Below, piece after piece: positions 8,536 through 17,196 of a stretch of DNA of 64,000 bases. How positions within the stretch are numbered: the first letter of the stretch is position 1; every line of letters starts with the position of its first letter. A program made the position numbers and the translations under genes. Under the pieces are notes generated by a model, which did not search any database, was not told where the DNA came from, and saw only the letters and a program-made list of their open reading frames with translations. Source of the DNA: JAQVEM01 sp964610315 (GTDB taxonomy: Bacteria > Actinomycetota > Humimicrobiia > Humimicrobiales > Humimicrobiaceae); the NCBI GenBank assembly GCA_964610315.1, contig CAZSVM010000009.1, positions 27,631 through 91,630 on the forward strand. The letters are read 5' to 3'.

Positions 8536-9639
8536 TTATTCGATATAACTTGTCTTTAACTTTTGTTCTTTTCCAAACCTTTCAATTGCCAGCTCAATTA
8601 ATTTACTTATCAATTCCGTATAAGAAATCCCGCTGGCTTCCCAGAGTTTTGGATACATACTGATTTTTGTAAAACCGGGAATAGTGTTAATTTCGTTTAC
8701 AATAATTTCTCCGTTGTCTTTAAGAAAGAAATCGACTCTTCCCAATCCCTCGCAGGATAAGGTTTTAAATGTTTTTACAGCAAGATCCTGTATCTTTTTT
8801 GTAATTTTCCTGGGAATTTTTGCAGGAATTTTCAGGATTGAACCGTTTTCATCTATATATTTTGCTTCATAGGAATAAAATTCATGGTTTAATATTATTT
8901 CACCGGGAATGGAGACTATCGGATTTGAGTTTCCCAGTACCGAACATTCGATTTCTCTTCCCTCTATATATTCTTCGATAATTATCTTAACGTCGTAATC
9001 GAAGGCATTCTCTATCCCTTCTAAATACTCGGATTCATCATGAATTTTACTTATGCCAACAGATGATCCCATATTTGCCGGTTTGATAAAAAATGGGGTA
9101 ACCAATTTTTCTTTAATACTTTTATAGTCGGGAATTCGATCTCCCGATTTATAAACCATAAATTTTCCTATCGGAATACCCGCATCACGCAGCAGACGTT
9201 TAGCTATATCTTTATCCATAGCAACTGCCGAACCCAATACACCGGCACCCACAAAAGGAATATTGGCAAGTTTTAGTAAACCCTGAACTGTTCCGTCTTC
9301 TCCAAATGGGCCGTGCAGTACAGGGAAAACAACATCGATTGAAATATTATTTTTTTCTCCCTTTAAGTTCGATATTTTGCCATCACTCTGGGGTGTTAAA
9401 GCAACTGTACTTCCAGCTTGATTGAGTTTTATTATTCTGGGATTGTCTGCATTGAGTAAAAACTTAGAACTATTATTTAGCAGCCACCTTCCTTTTTTAT
9501 CAATTCCAATAAGGATTGGATTATATTTTTCTTTATCAATAGCCTCGAAAACATTTTTTGCCGATTGCAAAGATACTTCATGTTCGGCTGATTTACCGCC
9601 AAATAATATTGCTACATTGATTTTTTTCTTATTCAGCAT
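8536..9639 (-). CDS. ddl: D-alanine--D-alanine ligase
   Basis: Joins two D-alanines for peptidoglycan precursors. The N-terminus INVAILFGGKSAEHEVSLQSA and the motifs HGPFGEDGTVQGLL, KPANMGSSVGISK, EGREIECSVLG and FYSYEAKYID are those of Ddl ATP-grasp enzymes. VNEINTIPGFT near the C-terminus is the metal-binding end. The YEAKY stretch in the omega-loop region favours D-Ala-D-Ala over D-Ala-D-Lac activity. 367 residues is normal length. No van-type resistance genes are beside it. Confidence 0.92.
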   Translation of the reverse strand: MLNKKKINVAILFGGKSAEHEVSLQSAKNVFEAIDKEKYNPILIGIDKKGRWLLNNSSKFLLNADNPRIIKLNQAGSTVALTPQSDGKISNLKGEKNNISIDVVFPVLHGPFGEDGTVQGLLKLANIPFVGAGVLGSAVAMDKDIAKRLLRDAGIPIGKFMVYKSGDRIPDYKSIKEKLVTPFFIKPANMGSSVGISKIHDESEYLEGIENAFDYDVKIIIEEYIEGREIECSVLGNSNPIVSIPGEIILNHEFYSYEAKYIDENGSILKIPAKIPRKITKKIQDLAVKTFKTLSCEGLGRVDFFLKDNGEIIVNEINTIPGFTKISMYPKLWEASGISYTELISKLIELAIERFGKEQKLKTSYIE

Positions 9640-9667
9640 AATTTAATTTCAACATAAGAGATTAGGT

Positions 9668-10903
9668 CTATTTCCTGGGACCTATCTTTTTAAAGTTAAC
9701 GTATTTTTGGAGAACTTTTGGAGCTAAAACCGAACCATCCTTTTGTTGATAATTTTCTAAAATAGCCAAGATCGGTCTTTCGGAGAAAGCTGTTCCGTTT
9801 AAAGTATGAACAAAAGCTAACTTTCCATTCTTTGTTCTGTATTTAATATTTAACCTTCGGGATTGAAAATCGGTGCAGGTACTGGTGGAATGGGTTTCCC
9901 TATACCTCCTCTCTGCCGGAAACCAGGCCTCAATATCATACTTCCTGGCAGCTGGATTACCTAAATCTCCACTACACATTTTAACAACCCGATAGGGAAT
10001 CTCTAATTTCTGCATAAGTTTTTCCTCTAAAGAAAGTAGGTACTCATGCTCTTTATCACTGTTTTCCGGTTCAGCAAAAGAAAACATTTCCACTTTATTA
10101 AACTGATGGACACGAAAAATTCCCTTGGTGTCTTTACCATAACTACCCGCTTCTCTTCTAAAGCAAGCGGAAAACCCAAGATAACGTTTAGGCAGCTCTT
10201 TTTTATCAAAAACTTCATCTTTATGAATCGGACCAATCGATTGTTCTGCTGTCCCCACTAAAACTAACTTGTCTTTATCCAGGACATACATTTCACCGAT
10301 ATTTTCATCTCCCAGATAACCCATATCCCTCATAGAATCTAAAGAAATCATCGCTGGTGGTAGTAGAGGGATAAAACCTTCTTTTAATAAAACTTCAAAA
10401 GCATAATTAATGAGGCCAAGTTCCAAAAGAACGGCTTCGTTCTTCAGGTAGCCAAACCTTGCCCCTGAAACCTTTCCGGCTCTTTTAGTATCAATTAAAT
10501 CCAAACTTTCGCCTAACTCAGAATAAGACCTTATCTTAAAAGAAAATTTAGGTATTTCTCCCCATTTCTTTATTCCTTTATTATCCCTTTCATCTTTACC
10601 AACCGGTACATCATCAGATGGCAAATTAGGAATCTGGTATAAAAGCTTTTTAAATTCTTCCTCAACCACCTTTAGATTCGGCTCCAGTCGACGGAGTGTT
10701 TCTTTAATTTTTTTTCCCTTTTTAATCTCTTTTTGAGACAGCTTGTTTTTTGCTGCTCTCAACTTCTCAATATCAGTAATCAACTGCCGGCGAGTCTTAT
10801 TAGCATTCAGGAGATGATCGACAACTTCAGGGTTATAACCCTTATCTTTGGTTCCCTTTTTAACTTTGTCTTTGTTTTGAATAATAAAGTTAATATCTAA
10901 CAT
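9668..10903 (-). CDS. serS: Serine--tRNA ligase
   Basis: Charges tRNA-Ser. The 411 residues show the N-terminal coiled-coil arm (about residues 30-105). Class II motif 2 is seen as FRREAGSYGKDTKGIFRVHQFNKVEMF, and motif 3 falls at the end (LNGTAFSERPILAILENYQ). The active-site segment reads GTAEQSIGPIH, where most bacteria have a TSE-V-x-L type sequence. From memory this variant resembles SerRS of Patescibacteria (CPR) and related lineages, so the gene may have a different ancestry from its neighbours. It follows the HD gene by seven bases and is probably co-transcribed with it. Confidence 0.93.
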   Translation of the reverse strand: MLDINFIIQNKDKVKKGTKDKGYNPEVVDHLLNANKTRRQLITDIEKLRAAKNKLSQKEIKKGKKIKETLRRLEPNLKVVEEEFKKLLYQIPNLPSDDVPVGKDERDNKGIKKWGEIPKFSFKIRSYSELGESLDLIDTKRAGKVSGARFGYLKNEAVLLELGLINYAFEVLLKEGFIPLLPPAMISLDSMRDMGYLGDENIGEMYVLDKDKLVLVGTAEQSIGPIHKDEVFDKKELPKRYLGFSACFRREAGSYGKDTKGIFRVHQFNKVEMFSFAEPENSDKEHEYLLSLEEKLMQKLEIPYRVVKMCSGDLGNPAARKYDIEAWFPAERRYRETHSTSTCTDFQSRRLNIKYRTKNGKLAFVHTLNGTAFSERPILAILENYQQKDGSVLAPKVLQKYVNFKKIGPRK

Positions 10904-10910
10904 ATTATTA

Positions 10911-11489
10911 CTATAATCCTAAATTGTTACTAATTTTCTGCATAGCTTCCAGGGATATCTCAATAAACTTTTTTAGAGGAATTCCCAGTTTTTCTTCACA
11001 TAGAGCAATATCTTCTCTTCTCGTTCCTCCGGCAAAAGATTTGCTTTTAAACTTCTTGATCACGGATTCCAATTTTAAAGAAGATAATTTTTTATCCGGC
11101 TGAACCAAGGCACAGGCTACGATTAAGCCGGTCAGGCTGTCACCACAAAAGATGGCCCAATCCATCTTGGATTGAGGTTTGACCCCTGTCTTTGAATTAT
11201 GGGCCGCCATTGCGTGAGCAGCTTCCCGGGAAACAGGAATACCCTCTTCCTCAAGCCACCTGGCAACTTCCAGTCCCTGTTTTTCTTCGGGTACATCATC
11301 GGAATAATCACCATCATGTAAAAGACCGGCTATTGCCCAATCTTCTTTAGCGCCCAGATTGCTTTCCCCTCTGCCTTTCAAGAACTCATAAACTCCTTCC
11401 ATTAAGGCTTCGGTAGCCAGCATATGCTTAATAATATTTTGATTTTTAATCTTTTGTTCTAAAAAATTTAAAGCTTTACTGCGGTTCAT
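10911..11489 (-). CDS. HD-domain phosphohydrolase-like protein
   Basis: A 192-residue protein with an HD-type metal site. H at HMLATEALM, the HD doublet in AIAGLLHDGDYSD, H in AAHAMAAHNSKTG and D in FCGDSLTGLI form the usual HD ligand set. This fits small HDIG hydrolases of unknown substrate. AGGATG precedes the ATG. It forms a two-gene unit with serS. Confidence 0.75.
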   Translation of the reverse strand: MNRSKALNFLEQKIKNQNIIKHMLATEALMEGVYEFLKGRGESNLGAKEDWAIAGLLHDGDYSDDVPEEKQGLEVARWLEEEGIPVSREAAHAMAAHNSKTGVKPQSKMDWAIFCGDSLTGLIVACALVQPDKKLSSLKLESVIKKFKSKSFAGGTRREDIALCEEKLGIPLKKFIEISLEAMQKISNNLGL

Positions 11490-11528
11490 TTTTTCATCCT
11501 AAAATCCTTTTTCCAGTAAAAGAAATCT

Positions 11529-11885
11529 TTAATGGAGGCCAATCATTGCCCCGTACTTTGAATATACTTCTTTTACGAGTTCGCCCGCTTTTGGATTGCC
11601 CCAGTCATGCATCCATTCTGATACCAGTGACTCAAGAGTAATCGGAACAACTCTAGCCTGCAGCATTCTCTTGATACCATATTTATGAGCATCAGGAGTC
11701 GAATCACCGGCAGCGTCTATCAATCCGTAAACCTCAAGTCCTTCTCTCAAACCATGAAGAGCAGCAGTATAGGCAAAACACATACTGGTCCACAATCCGG
11801 AAATGCCCATTTTCTTTCTTCCTGTTCCTTTGATAGCATTCCAGTTTCTTTCATCCTCAAAAGCATTGAAACTTTGTATGTAATA
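11529..11885 (-). pseudogene. Isochorismatase-family hydrolase remnant (C-terminal half only)
   Basis: From a TAA near 11885 the frame reads QSFNAFEDERNWNAIKGTGRKKMGISGLWTSMCFAY and continues to a stop at 11529. This is the C-terminal half of a YcaC-like isochorismatase-fold hydrolase, including the catalytic Cys in GLWTSMC. The N-terminal 80-100 residues with the catalytic Asp and Lys are missing, and the upstream DNA does not encode them. An internal ATG at 11810 would give only 93 residues. I read it as a deletion remnant rather than a working gene. Confidence 0.7.
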
Positions 11886-12023
11886 TTATTCTACTCTAAT
11901 GTAATTATAAATAGAAATAGAACCTGTTTAAAACCACTCTAATTCACAGAATAGTTAACAGAACTCTACTTAACAAAACAAACTGAACTTCTCAGTGTAT
12001 TGTTCTAAATGAAGAAGCAAAAA

Positions 12024-12098
12024 ATAAGAACAAGAGATTTTTTAATTTTAGGTATATTATCTAGCTCAAAGTAGGAAAACTGCTTCTCTTGTTCTTAT
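12024..12098. repeat. 14-bp inverted repeat with 47-base spacer
   Basis: ATAAGAACAAGAGA at 12024-12037 is perfectly inverted as TCTCTTGTTCTTAT at 12085-12098. A second overlapping pairing is AGAAGCA (12013-12019) with TGCTTCT (12081-12087). It lies between the isochorismatase remnant and the SHOCT gene. It could be the ends of a small decayed mobile element or a long hairpin. No U-run follows, so a terminator is unlikely. Confidence 0.5.
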
Positions 12099-12122
12099 AG
12101 TAACAGGCAAATTTTTAAAGAA

Positions 12123-12386
12123 TTAACTCAGGTCATTTTTTATTTTCTCGAATTCTTCTTTGGTTATTTCGCCTTTAGCATATCTTTCTTCCAGTATATC
12201 AAGGGCTTTGCTGTTTGACCAGAAACGCCGATGATGTAAGTGATATGGATAACGATAATAATACTTGGTACGCCATACTAGCCTGATTATTATTTTAATT
12301 ATTACTACTGCAATCAGAATGGAAATAAGTATTAATATTACGAATCCAAAACCGCCAAAGTAACCATACAAATTAGGCCACCACAT
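12123..12386 (-). CDS. Small membrane protein with C-terminal SHOCT domain
   Basis: 87 residues: an N-terminal Trp/Gly-rich segment, one hydrophobic helix (about residues 14-38), a basic Tyr/His-rich linker and a C-terminal SHOCT motif ALDILEERYAKGEITKEEFEKIKNDL. SHOCT motifs end many short membrane proteins and are thought to mediate oligomerisation. An AAGGAGC box precedes the start by about 12 bases. Function unknown. Confidence 0.8.
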   Translation of the reverse strand: MWWPNLYGYFGGFGFVILILISILIAVVIIKIIIRLVWRTKYYYRYPYHLHHRRFWSNSKALDILEERYAKGEITKEEFEKIKNDLS

Positions 12387-12626
12387 AATTTTTTAATGCT
12401 CCTTCCTTTTAAAAATTTTTTTATCACATATTTTAATCCGTCTTATTTTAGTAGCATTTATCTGAAATTACAAATTATAATAATCCTGGATACCATCAAG
12501 CTTTGGAGCTGTTGCCTAAGCCCCTTAATTTTACGGCATTTATTCTTTTATTATCTAAAAAATAAAATGGGCTATTAAAATTTTGTGTAGAAATTTGAAG
12601 GAGTTATGAATTAATATAAATATTAA

Positions 12627-13463
12627 TTATTGTTTTAACTGAATACTTTTTATAAATTCCAAAGCTTTTTTGGCTGCTGTATCTGAATCCGGATATGGAA
12701 ATATCTCAAATGATAAAAATCCTTTATATCTGTTATTTTTTAAAACTTCCATAATTTTAAAAAAATCTAAATGACCAAACCCAGGTGCTAATCTATTACT
12801 ATCTGCAAGATGGATATAAGAAATCAACTTAGCATAACTGTTAATGCTTTCCTCAATGATTGGTTCTTCAATATTCATATGAAATGTATCCGCTAAGATT
12901 CCAATTCTGGTTATGTCTAATTTATCTTTAAATCTATTTAAAAAGAAAGCAATATCCTCTATCTTATTGAAAATATTAGTCTCATATCTATTGATAGGTT
13001 CAATAAAAAAATTTATGTTCCTATTACTGGAATAAAATAAACACTCTTCTAGGCATTCATATATTCTCTCTTCAGCAATCCTTAATTTATTATAGTTAAC
13101 AAAAGAATTTATTTTCCCCCTTATTAAACCAATAATAACCGAGGAATTAAAATATGAAGCTATGTTAATAATTTCTTTTACTTTATCGACAGCTTCCTTC
13201 CTAATACTTTTGCTAGTATCAGCAAAGCTCAATCCTTCATCATGGAAAATTTGTCCTGTACCAAGTGCAATTACTTTTAAGTTATTCTTTTCAATTAATT
13301 TTTCTATTTTTTTAAAATTAATGCTATTTGATCTCTTAATAGCTAGCTCAATTCCGTCATAATTGAATTTACTTACTTTTTTAATATTTTCATAAAGGTT
13401 CTCCTTAAATATTACAGGACCAAATTTAGTTTTAGATACTGATATTACAATACCATACTTCAT
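12627..13463 (-). CDS. iolO: IolO-type 5-dehydro-L-gluconate epimerase
   Basis: TIM-barrel sugar isomerase/epimerase of the AP-endonuclease-2 fold. The start at 13463 is chosen because AGGAG lies five bases upstream and the longer frame runs into the preceding gene. Motifs IALGTGQIFHDEGLSF, VIIGLIRGK, EPINRYETNIFN, GILADTFHMNIEEPI, HLADSNRLAPGFGHLDF and SFEIFP match, as I remember it, Thermotoga maritima TM0416. That enzyme (IolO) converts 5-keto-L-gluconate to D-tagaturonate in inositol breakdown. 278 residues against about 270. It is the last gene of the operon whose other members encode IolG, IolM, IolN and UxaE, which supports the assignment. Confidence 0.85.
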   Translation of the reverse strand: MKYGIVISVSKTKFGPVIFKENLYENIKKVSKFNYDGIELAIKRSNSINFKKIEKLIEKNNLKVIALGTGQIFHDEGLSFADTSKSIRKEAVDKVKEIINIASYFNSSVIIGLIRGKINSFVNYNKLRIAEERIYECLEECLFYSSNRNINFFIEPINRYETNIFNKIEDIAFFLNRFKDKLDITRIGILADTFHMNIEEPIIEESINSYAKLISYIHLADSNRLAPGFGHLDFFKIMEVLKNNRYKGFLSFEIFPYPDSDTAAKKALEFIKSIQLKQ

Positions 13464-13473
13464 TCCTGCTCCT

Positions 13474-14511
13474 TTAGAATACAAGTAATCTACCCTCTGG
13501 ATTAAATTTCTCATAGAGCTCTTTTCTGATACTTTGTTTCTCTCTATATGCTTTGATGTGATTATAATCCGACTTTTCCCATTCCGGGGTTTTAAGCATT
13601 GATTTATTAAATTCTTCAATTAATTTCTTTTCCAATTCTCCCCTGTATTTTTTCCCTATAAAATCTTTAAACACTGATAAAAATTTATTCCAGCTTTTAT
13701 GCTCTCTTCCAGGAATTATAGGATAAAATAATCCACTATTATCCCTTACTGCCTTAAGGTCTCCGTTCCCATCACCAATCATTAAAACCTTATCATCAGC
13801 ATATCCGCCTATCTCTTTCACTACCTTTATATGGTGGCTCTTGGAACCCATTTCCTGACCTGCAATAACCCGAACATAACTATCTATTTTCTGACTCTCC
13901 CAGTAACTGGTAAGATCAATATACGGTGTTTTGGATACAACCATAATATCCGCATATTCCGATATAAACTCAAGACTTTCTCTTACATTATCAAATACTG
14001 GAATTTTTACGGAAATGTAGGGAAAAGTTCTGTTCACCGCTTCACTCCATCCAAGAATTTTATACAGGAAAAAATTAGTCGGATTTAGATCTATATACTT
14101 TTTTAAGCTTAGGTTCGCCAGTCCCAGCTTATTTTTTGAACAGTAATTTATAAAACCATTCAGAATATTCATATCTGGTAATTGTATATTTTCTTTCTTT
14201 AATACCTTCTTTACATCCTCTCTCTTATCTAATGCCTCTAAAATTAAGCTTATGGCTACAAATCTATTGCATCCTCTATGGATTGAAAATAAATTATAAT
14301 ATTCCGCGCACTCCCTGTAATAAGATTCAATACCCCAGAGGTTATAAAACTCCATAAATTGAGGGTGGAAAATGAGTATTTGCTTTCCATTCATATTATC
14401 CGTAATACACCCGTCAGTATCTATTGCAACCAGAAATTTTTCATTCCTGCGGAAATTTCTTAACTGTATCTCCGGGTCATCTCTAAGCTGAATATCAGTA
14501 ATCCTTTTCAA
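13474..14511 (-). CDS. HAD-superfamily phosphatase-like protein
   Basis: 345 residues starting with TTG; GGAGG lies 11 bases upstream. HAD motif I is AIDTDGC with nucleophile D31 and acid/base D33. Motif II is MVVSKTPY, a conserved Lys follows, and motif III is LMIGDGNGDLKAV. A large helical cap (residues about 50-170) separates motif I from motif II. It is therefore a predicted phosphatase for a sizeable substrate, probably a sugar phosphate or sugar-acid phosphate, given its place between iolO and the PFK gene. No characterised inositol-pathway member is known to me. Confidence 0.7.
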   Translation of the reverse strand: MKRITDIQLRDDPEIQLRNFRRNEKFLVAIDTDGCITDNMNGKQILIFHPQFMEFYNLWGIESYYRECAEYYNLFSIHRGCNRFVAISLILEALDKREDVKKVLKKENIQLPDMNILNGFINYCSKNKLGLANLSLKKYIDLNPTNFFLYKILGWSEAVNRTFPYISVKIPVFDNVRESLEFISEYADIMVVSKTPYIDLTSYWESQKIDSYVRVIAGQEMGSKSHHIKVVKEIGGYADDKVLMIGDGNGDLKAVRDNSGLFYPIIPGREHKSWNKFLSVFKDFIGKKYRGELEKKLIEEFNKSMLKTPEWEKSDYNHIKAYREKQSIRKELYEKFNPEGRLLVF

Positions 14512-14591
14512 AAGTAACCTTACCTCCTTTAAAATTAAAAATATTTTATAACTACAAAATTTTTAATTTCCAAATCATAACATAGAATTTT

Positions 14592-15893
14592 CTACTTCCT
14601 GTAATTATATGGGATATAAGTAGGACAATTTTTCTCCGCATAAATTTCTTTAAAACTACAAAATGTGGGTAGAGTGCCGTTAATAAGAGGCATGGCCCAC
14701 TTTATAAAATCATCAGCAACGTCTATTTTATCCCTGGTTATCCACTCTTCAGGAAATTCCCTTTCCGAATTTGCAACAACATCCAACGGGACTTTATCAT
14801 ATATTACCCTGTAAGATTCTCCTGGAACTCTTAAGATTGTAGCCATATACCCGTTTTCTTTTTTTAAAGCAATATCAGCCGCATATTTTCCAACCTCATA
14901 AGCCTCCAGTAAATCCACCTCCGATGCGTAGGCAATCTCTCTTCTCTGTCTAGTCCCTGGTTTTTCACATCTCGCACTACCTTTTACTGCCAGCCTTATT
15001 TTCCTATCCTCTTTATCCAGTCCGTTCAGGTAGCCAGTCAGTATTTGCCCCACTGATACAGCTGAAGAACCATATTCTACGTGCCCAAAATTATCCTTTA
15101 CCACTCCCAAATCACCTAAACTCACCCCTTCTCCTATTACTACTATACACCTGCCACAAGCAAACAATTTTTCATTTACCTTTTCTGTAATAAATTCCAG
15201 GTTTTTCCGTGGACTTTCTTCCTGTATGCTTTCAGGCAAAATTATAAGAAGCGGCATTTTTCTTTCCGGGTCAGCAAGCCTGGCAGAAGCTGGGATAAAG
15301 CCTATTTTCCTGCCCATAACTGTTATTATCAGAACCGGATCGCTAGTATAACTTGCTTTATTCTCCTGGTTGGCTTCAATAACATTAATAGCAGTATTTC
15401 TGGCTACACTTCCGTAACCCGGGTCATGGTCACAAATATCAAAAGTCCCATCAGCTTTAAGTTTTCCACCCACATCATTATCAATGGTCTTTGGTATACC
15501 GCAAACAATAAGATCGAGCCCCTCTTTATTTGCAAGTGTATTTATCTTATTTGCAGTATCCATGGAATCTCCACCGCCGCAGTAAAAAAAGTAACCAACG
15601 TCATGCTTTTTAAATACTTCAATAATCCTTTCAAGATCTTCGTCATCTTTTATCTTATACCTGCAGCTGCCCAGAACACCCGCTGAAGATGTACCTGAAA
15701 GTAAGGAAATCTCATCCTTTAACTGACAGGATATATCAAGTAAATTCTCCTCCAGAACTCCAAGTATTCCCATCTTGGCCCCATAAATTTTATTTACCTT
15801 ATTTGATGAAATAAGAATATCAATAACTCCCCTGACACTATTATTAATCACCGAGGTTGGCCCTCCTGATTGAGCAATAACTGCGTTTTTCAT
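14592..15893 (-). CDS. pfp: PPi-type 6-phosphofructokinase family enzyme
   Basis: 433 residues of the PFK-A fold. AQSGGPTSVIN is the N-terminal phosphate loop, YCGGGDSMDTA (residues 105-114) the donor site and PKTIDND (134-140) the catalytic loop. Lys in PKTIDND and Asp in GGGDS, at the two donor-discriminating positions, predict pyrophosphate rather than ATP. The Asp usually found in GGD is Gly here. The start ATG overlaps the LarA-like stop by one base (TAATG), so the genes are coupled. Acceptors could be fructose 6-phosphate or, in a pentose-generating pathway, sedoheptulose 7-phosphate. Confidence 0.85.
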   Translation of the reverse strand: MKNAVIAQSGGPTSVINNSVRGVIDILISSNKVNKIYGAKMGILGVLEENLLDISCQLKDEISLLSGTSSAGVLGSCRYKIKDDEDLERIIEVFKKHDVGYFFYCGGGDSMDTANKINTLANKEGLDLIVCGIPKTIDNDVGGKLKADGTFDICDHDPGYGSVARNTAINVIEANQENKASYTSDPVLIITVMGRKIGFIPASARLADPERKMPLLIILPESIQEESPRKNLEFITEKVNEKLFACGRCIVVIGEGVSLGDLGVVKDNFGHVEYGSSAVSVGQILTGYLNGLDKEDRKIRLAVKGSARCEKPGTRQRREIAYASEVDLLEAYEVGKYAADIALKKENGYMATILRVPGESYRVIYDKVPLDVVANSEREFPEEWITRDKIDVADDFIKWAMPLINGTLPTFCSFKEIYAEKNCPTYIPYNYRK

Positions 15894-17188
15894 TAATTTT
15901 CCTTTCTATTTACCCTTAAATCATAAAGATATTTTCCGCCGTCTTCTATCCATAACTTTCCCTGACCTTTAAAATCTTCTCTTTTCAGAGTTCTTGGATC
16001 TCTATATCCCAATCCCACAGAACTACATACCTTTTCAGGTATACCCGTAGCCAGAGTCACTTTAAAATTGAACTCTTCTCTATCTGTTTTGCCATTAAAT
16101 TTACCAGGTCCTGTAACATTTATCACGTGAGCTGCTACATTTCTGCTAAATATTTTATCTTTGGATTTAATAAGACAAAATATTTTATCCTTGCAGTGAT
16201 AACCAAGACTAAGGATTTCTCTGTTCATGTTTTTATTGGAATGAAAGCACTTTATATGAGGTGCATAAAGAATAATTTCGCCACCCTCGGCCATAACCCC
16301 CACCCTTTGAAGCTTGTATGAACCTTTCCCTGCAGTCCACATCTCATCATAATACCCGGGTATATTCTGAACCACCTGCTTTAAAGGTTCACTTATATAT
16401 CTAACATAAATTTTTAAGCTTGCAAGAGAAGCTGCTTCATAAGCTGTTTTGAAACCCTCAAATCCATTATCAATATACAATCCAATTGGTATCGTTTCGT
16501 CCTTCTTTTCAATACTTACCATATTAAAGGAAAATATTTTAGCCTTTATTTTTTTAAATATATAAAAAGAGCCCTGATTTATTATATCTCTAGCATTATT
16601 GTTTATCGTTCCAATAATATTTGGAATTCCTATAAGTGCTGCTATCCAGTGAAACAAATCTATTATTTCTGATCCTGAAATTCCCGGTAAAAAAATTTTA
16701 AGCCCGCCTGAATAACCACCTGCTTCATGAGGAACGGTTCCACTAACAGCTATTATTAAATCATAGTCTTCGAAAACCAGTTTATTTAAAGTTACCGGGA
16801 TAGAATCAATCATATCGCTATTGGTCTTTTCTTTTACTATTTTTCTTGATATAGTTCCTATAGTAATAATATTAGAAGAATCGTTATACTGGTGATTATA
16901 GAGTTTCATATATCTCTCTTTCCTTTTTAACCCTAGCTTTCCCAGCAGCTCTTGCTCTGTCGTTTGTCGATGGGTTCCACCTGCATTTAGAAAATCGATT
17001 CTCTCAGCTCCATTTTCTCCTAGCCTACTTGCTATAAACGGTACTATCTTATTAGTAAAGTCTACCCTGGTGTAATCCGGATGTACTACTAATATTTTTT
17101 TGAAGCATCCTATTTTTTCTACCACTCTAGAAAGAAATTCATTAAGTTCTCTGTCAGAAATTCCATTAAAACTCTCTATAAAATCCAT
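15893..17188 (-). CDS. LarA-family nickel-dependent hydroxyacid racemase/epimerase-like protein (copy 1)
   Basis: The start at 17188 avoids the overlap with gnd that the longer frame would need. 431 residues with the LarA hallmarks: VHPDYTRVD (DxTR), GGTHRQTTEQE (GTH), TVPHEAGGYSGGLKIFLPG (PH then K) and SEIIDLFHW (a second ligand His). These correspond to the substrate and NPN-cofactor residues of lactate racemase. The family also includes malate, 2-hydroxyglutarate and D-gluconate 2-epimerase members. Between a UxuB-like SDR, gnd and PFK, a hexonate 2-epimerase acting on mannonate/gluconate is my inference. LarB/C/E cofactor genes are not in the window. Confidence 0.75.
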   Translation of the reverse strand: MDFIESFNGISDRELNEFLSRVVEKIGCFKKILVVHPDYTRVDFTNKIVPFIASRLGENGAERIDFLNAGGTHRQTTEQELLGKLGLKRKERYMKLYNHQYNDSSNIITIGTISRKIVKEKTNSDMIDSIPVTLNKLVFEDYDLIIAVSGTVPHEAGGYSGGLKIFLPGISGSEIIDLFHWIAALIGIPNIIGTINNNARDIINQGSFYIFKKIKAKIFSFNMVSIEKKDETIPIGLYIDNGFEGFKTAYEAASLASLKIYVRYISEPLKQVVQNIPGYYDEMWTAGKGSYKLQRVGVMAEGGEIILYAPHIKCFHSNKNMNREILSLGYHCKDKIFCLIKSKDKIFSRNVAAHVINVTGPGKFNGKTDREEFNFKVTLATGIPEKVCSSVGLGYRDPRTLKREDFKGQGKLWIEDGGKYLYDLRVNRKEN

Positions 17189-17196
17189 TTTGCTCT

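Noticed and set aside
8536..9639. VanA/VanB-type D-Ala-D-Lac ligase
   Set aside because: The omega-loop region has the YEAKY pattern of ordinary Ddl, and no vanH/vanX/vanRS genes are adjacent.
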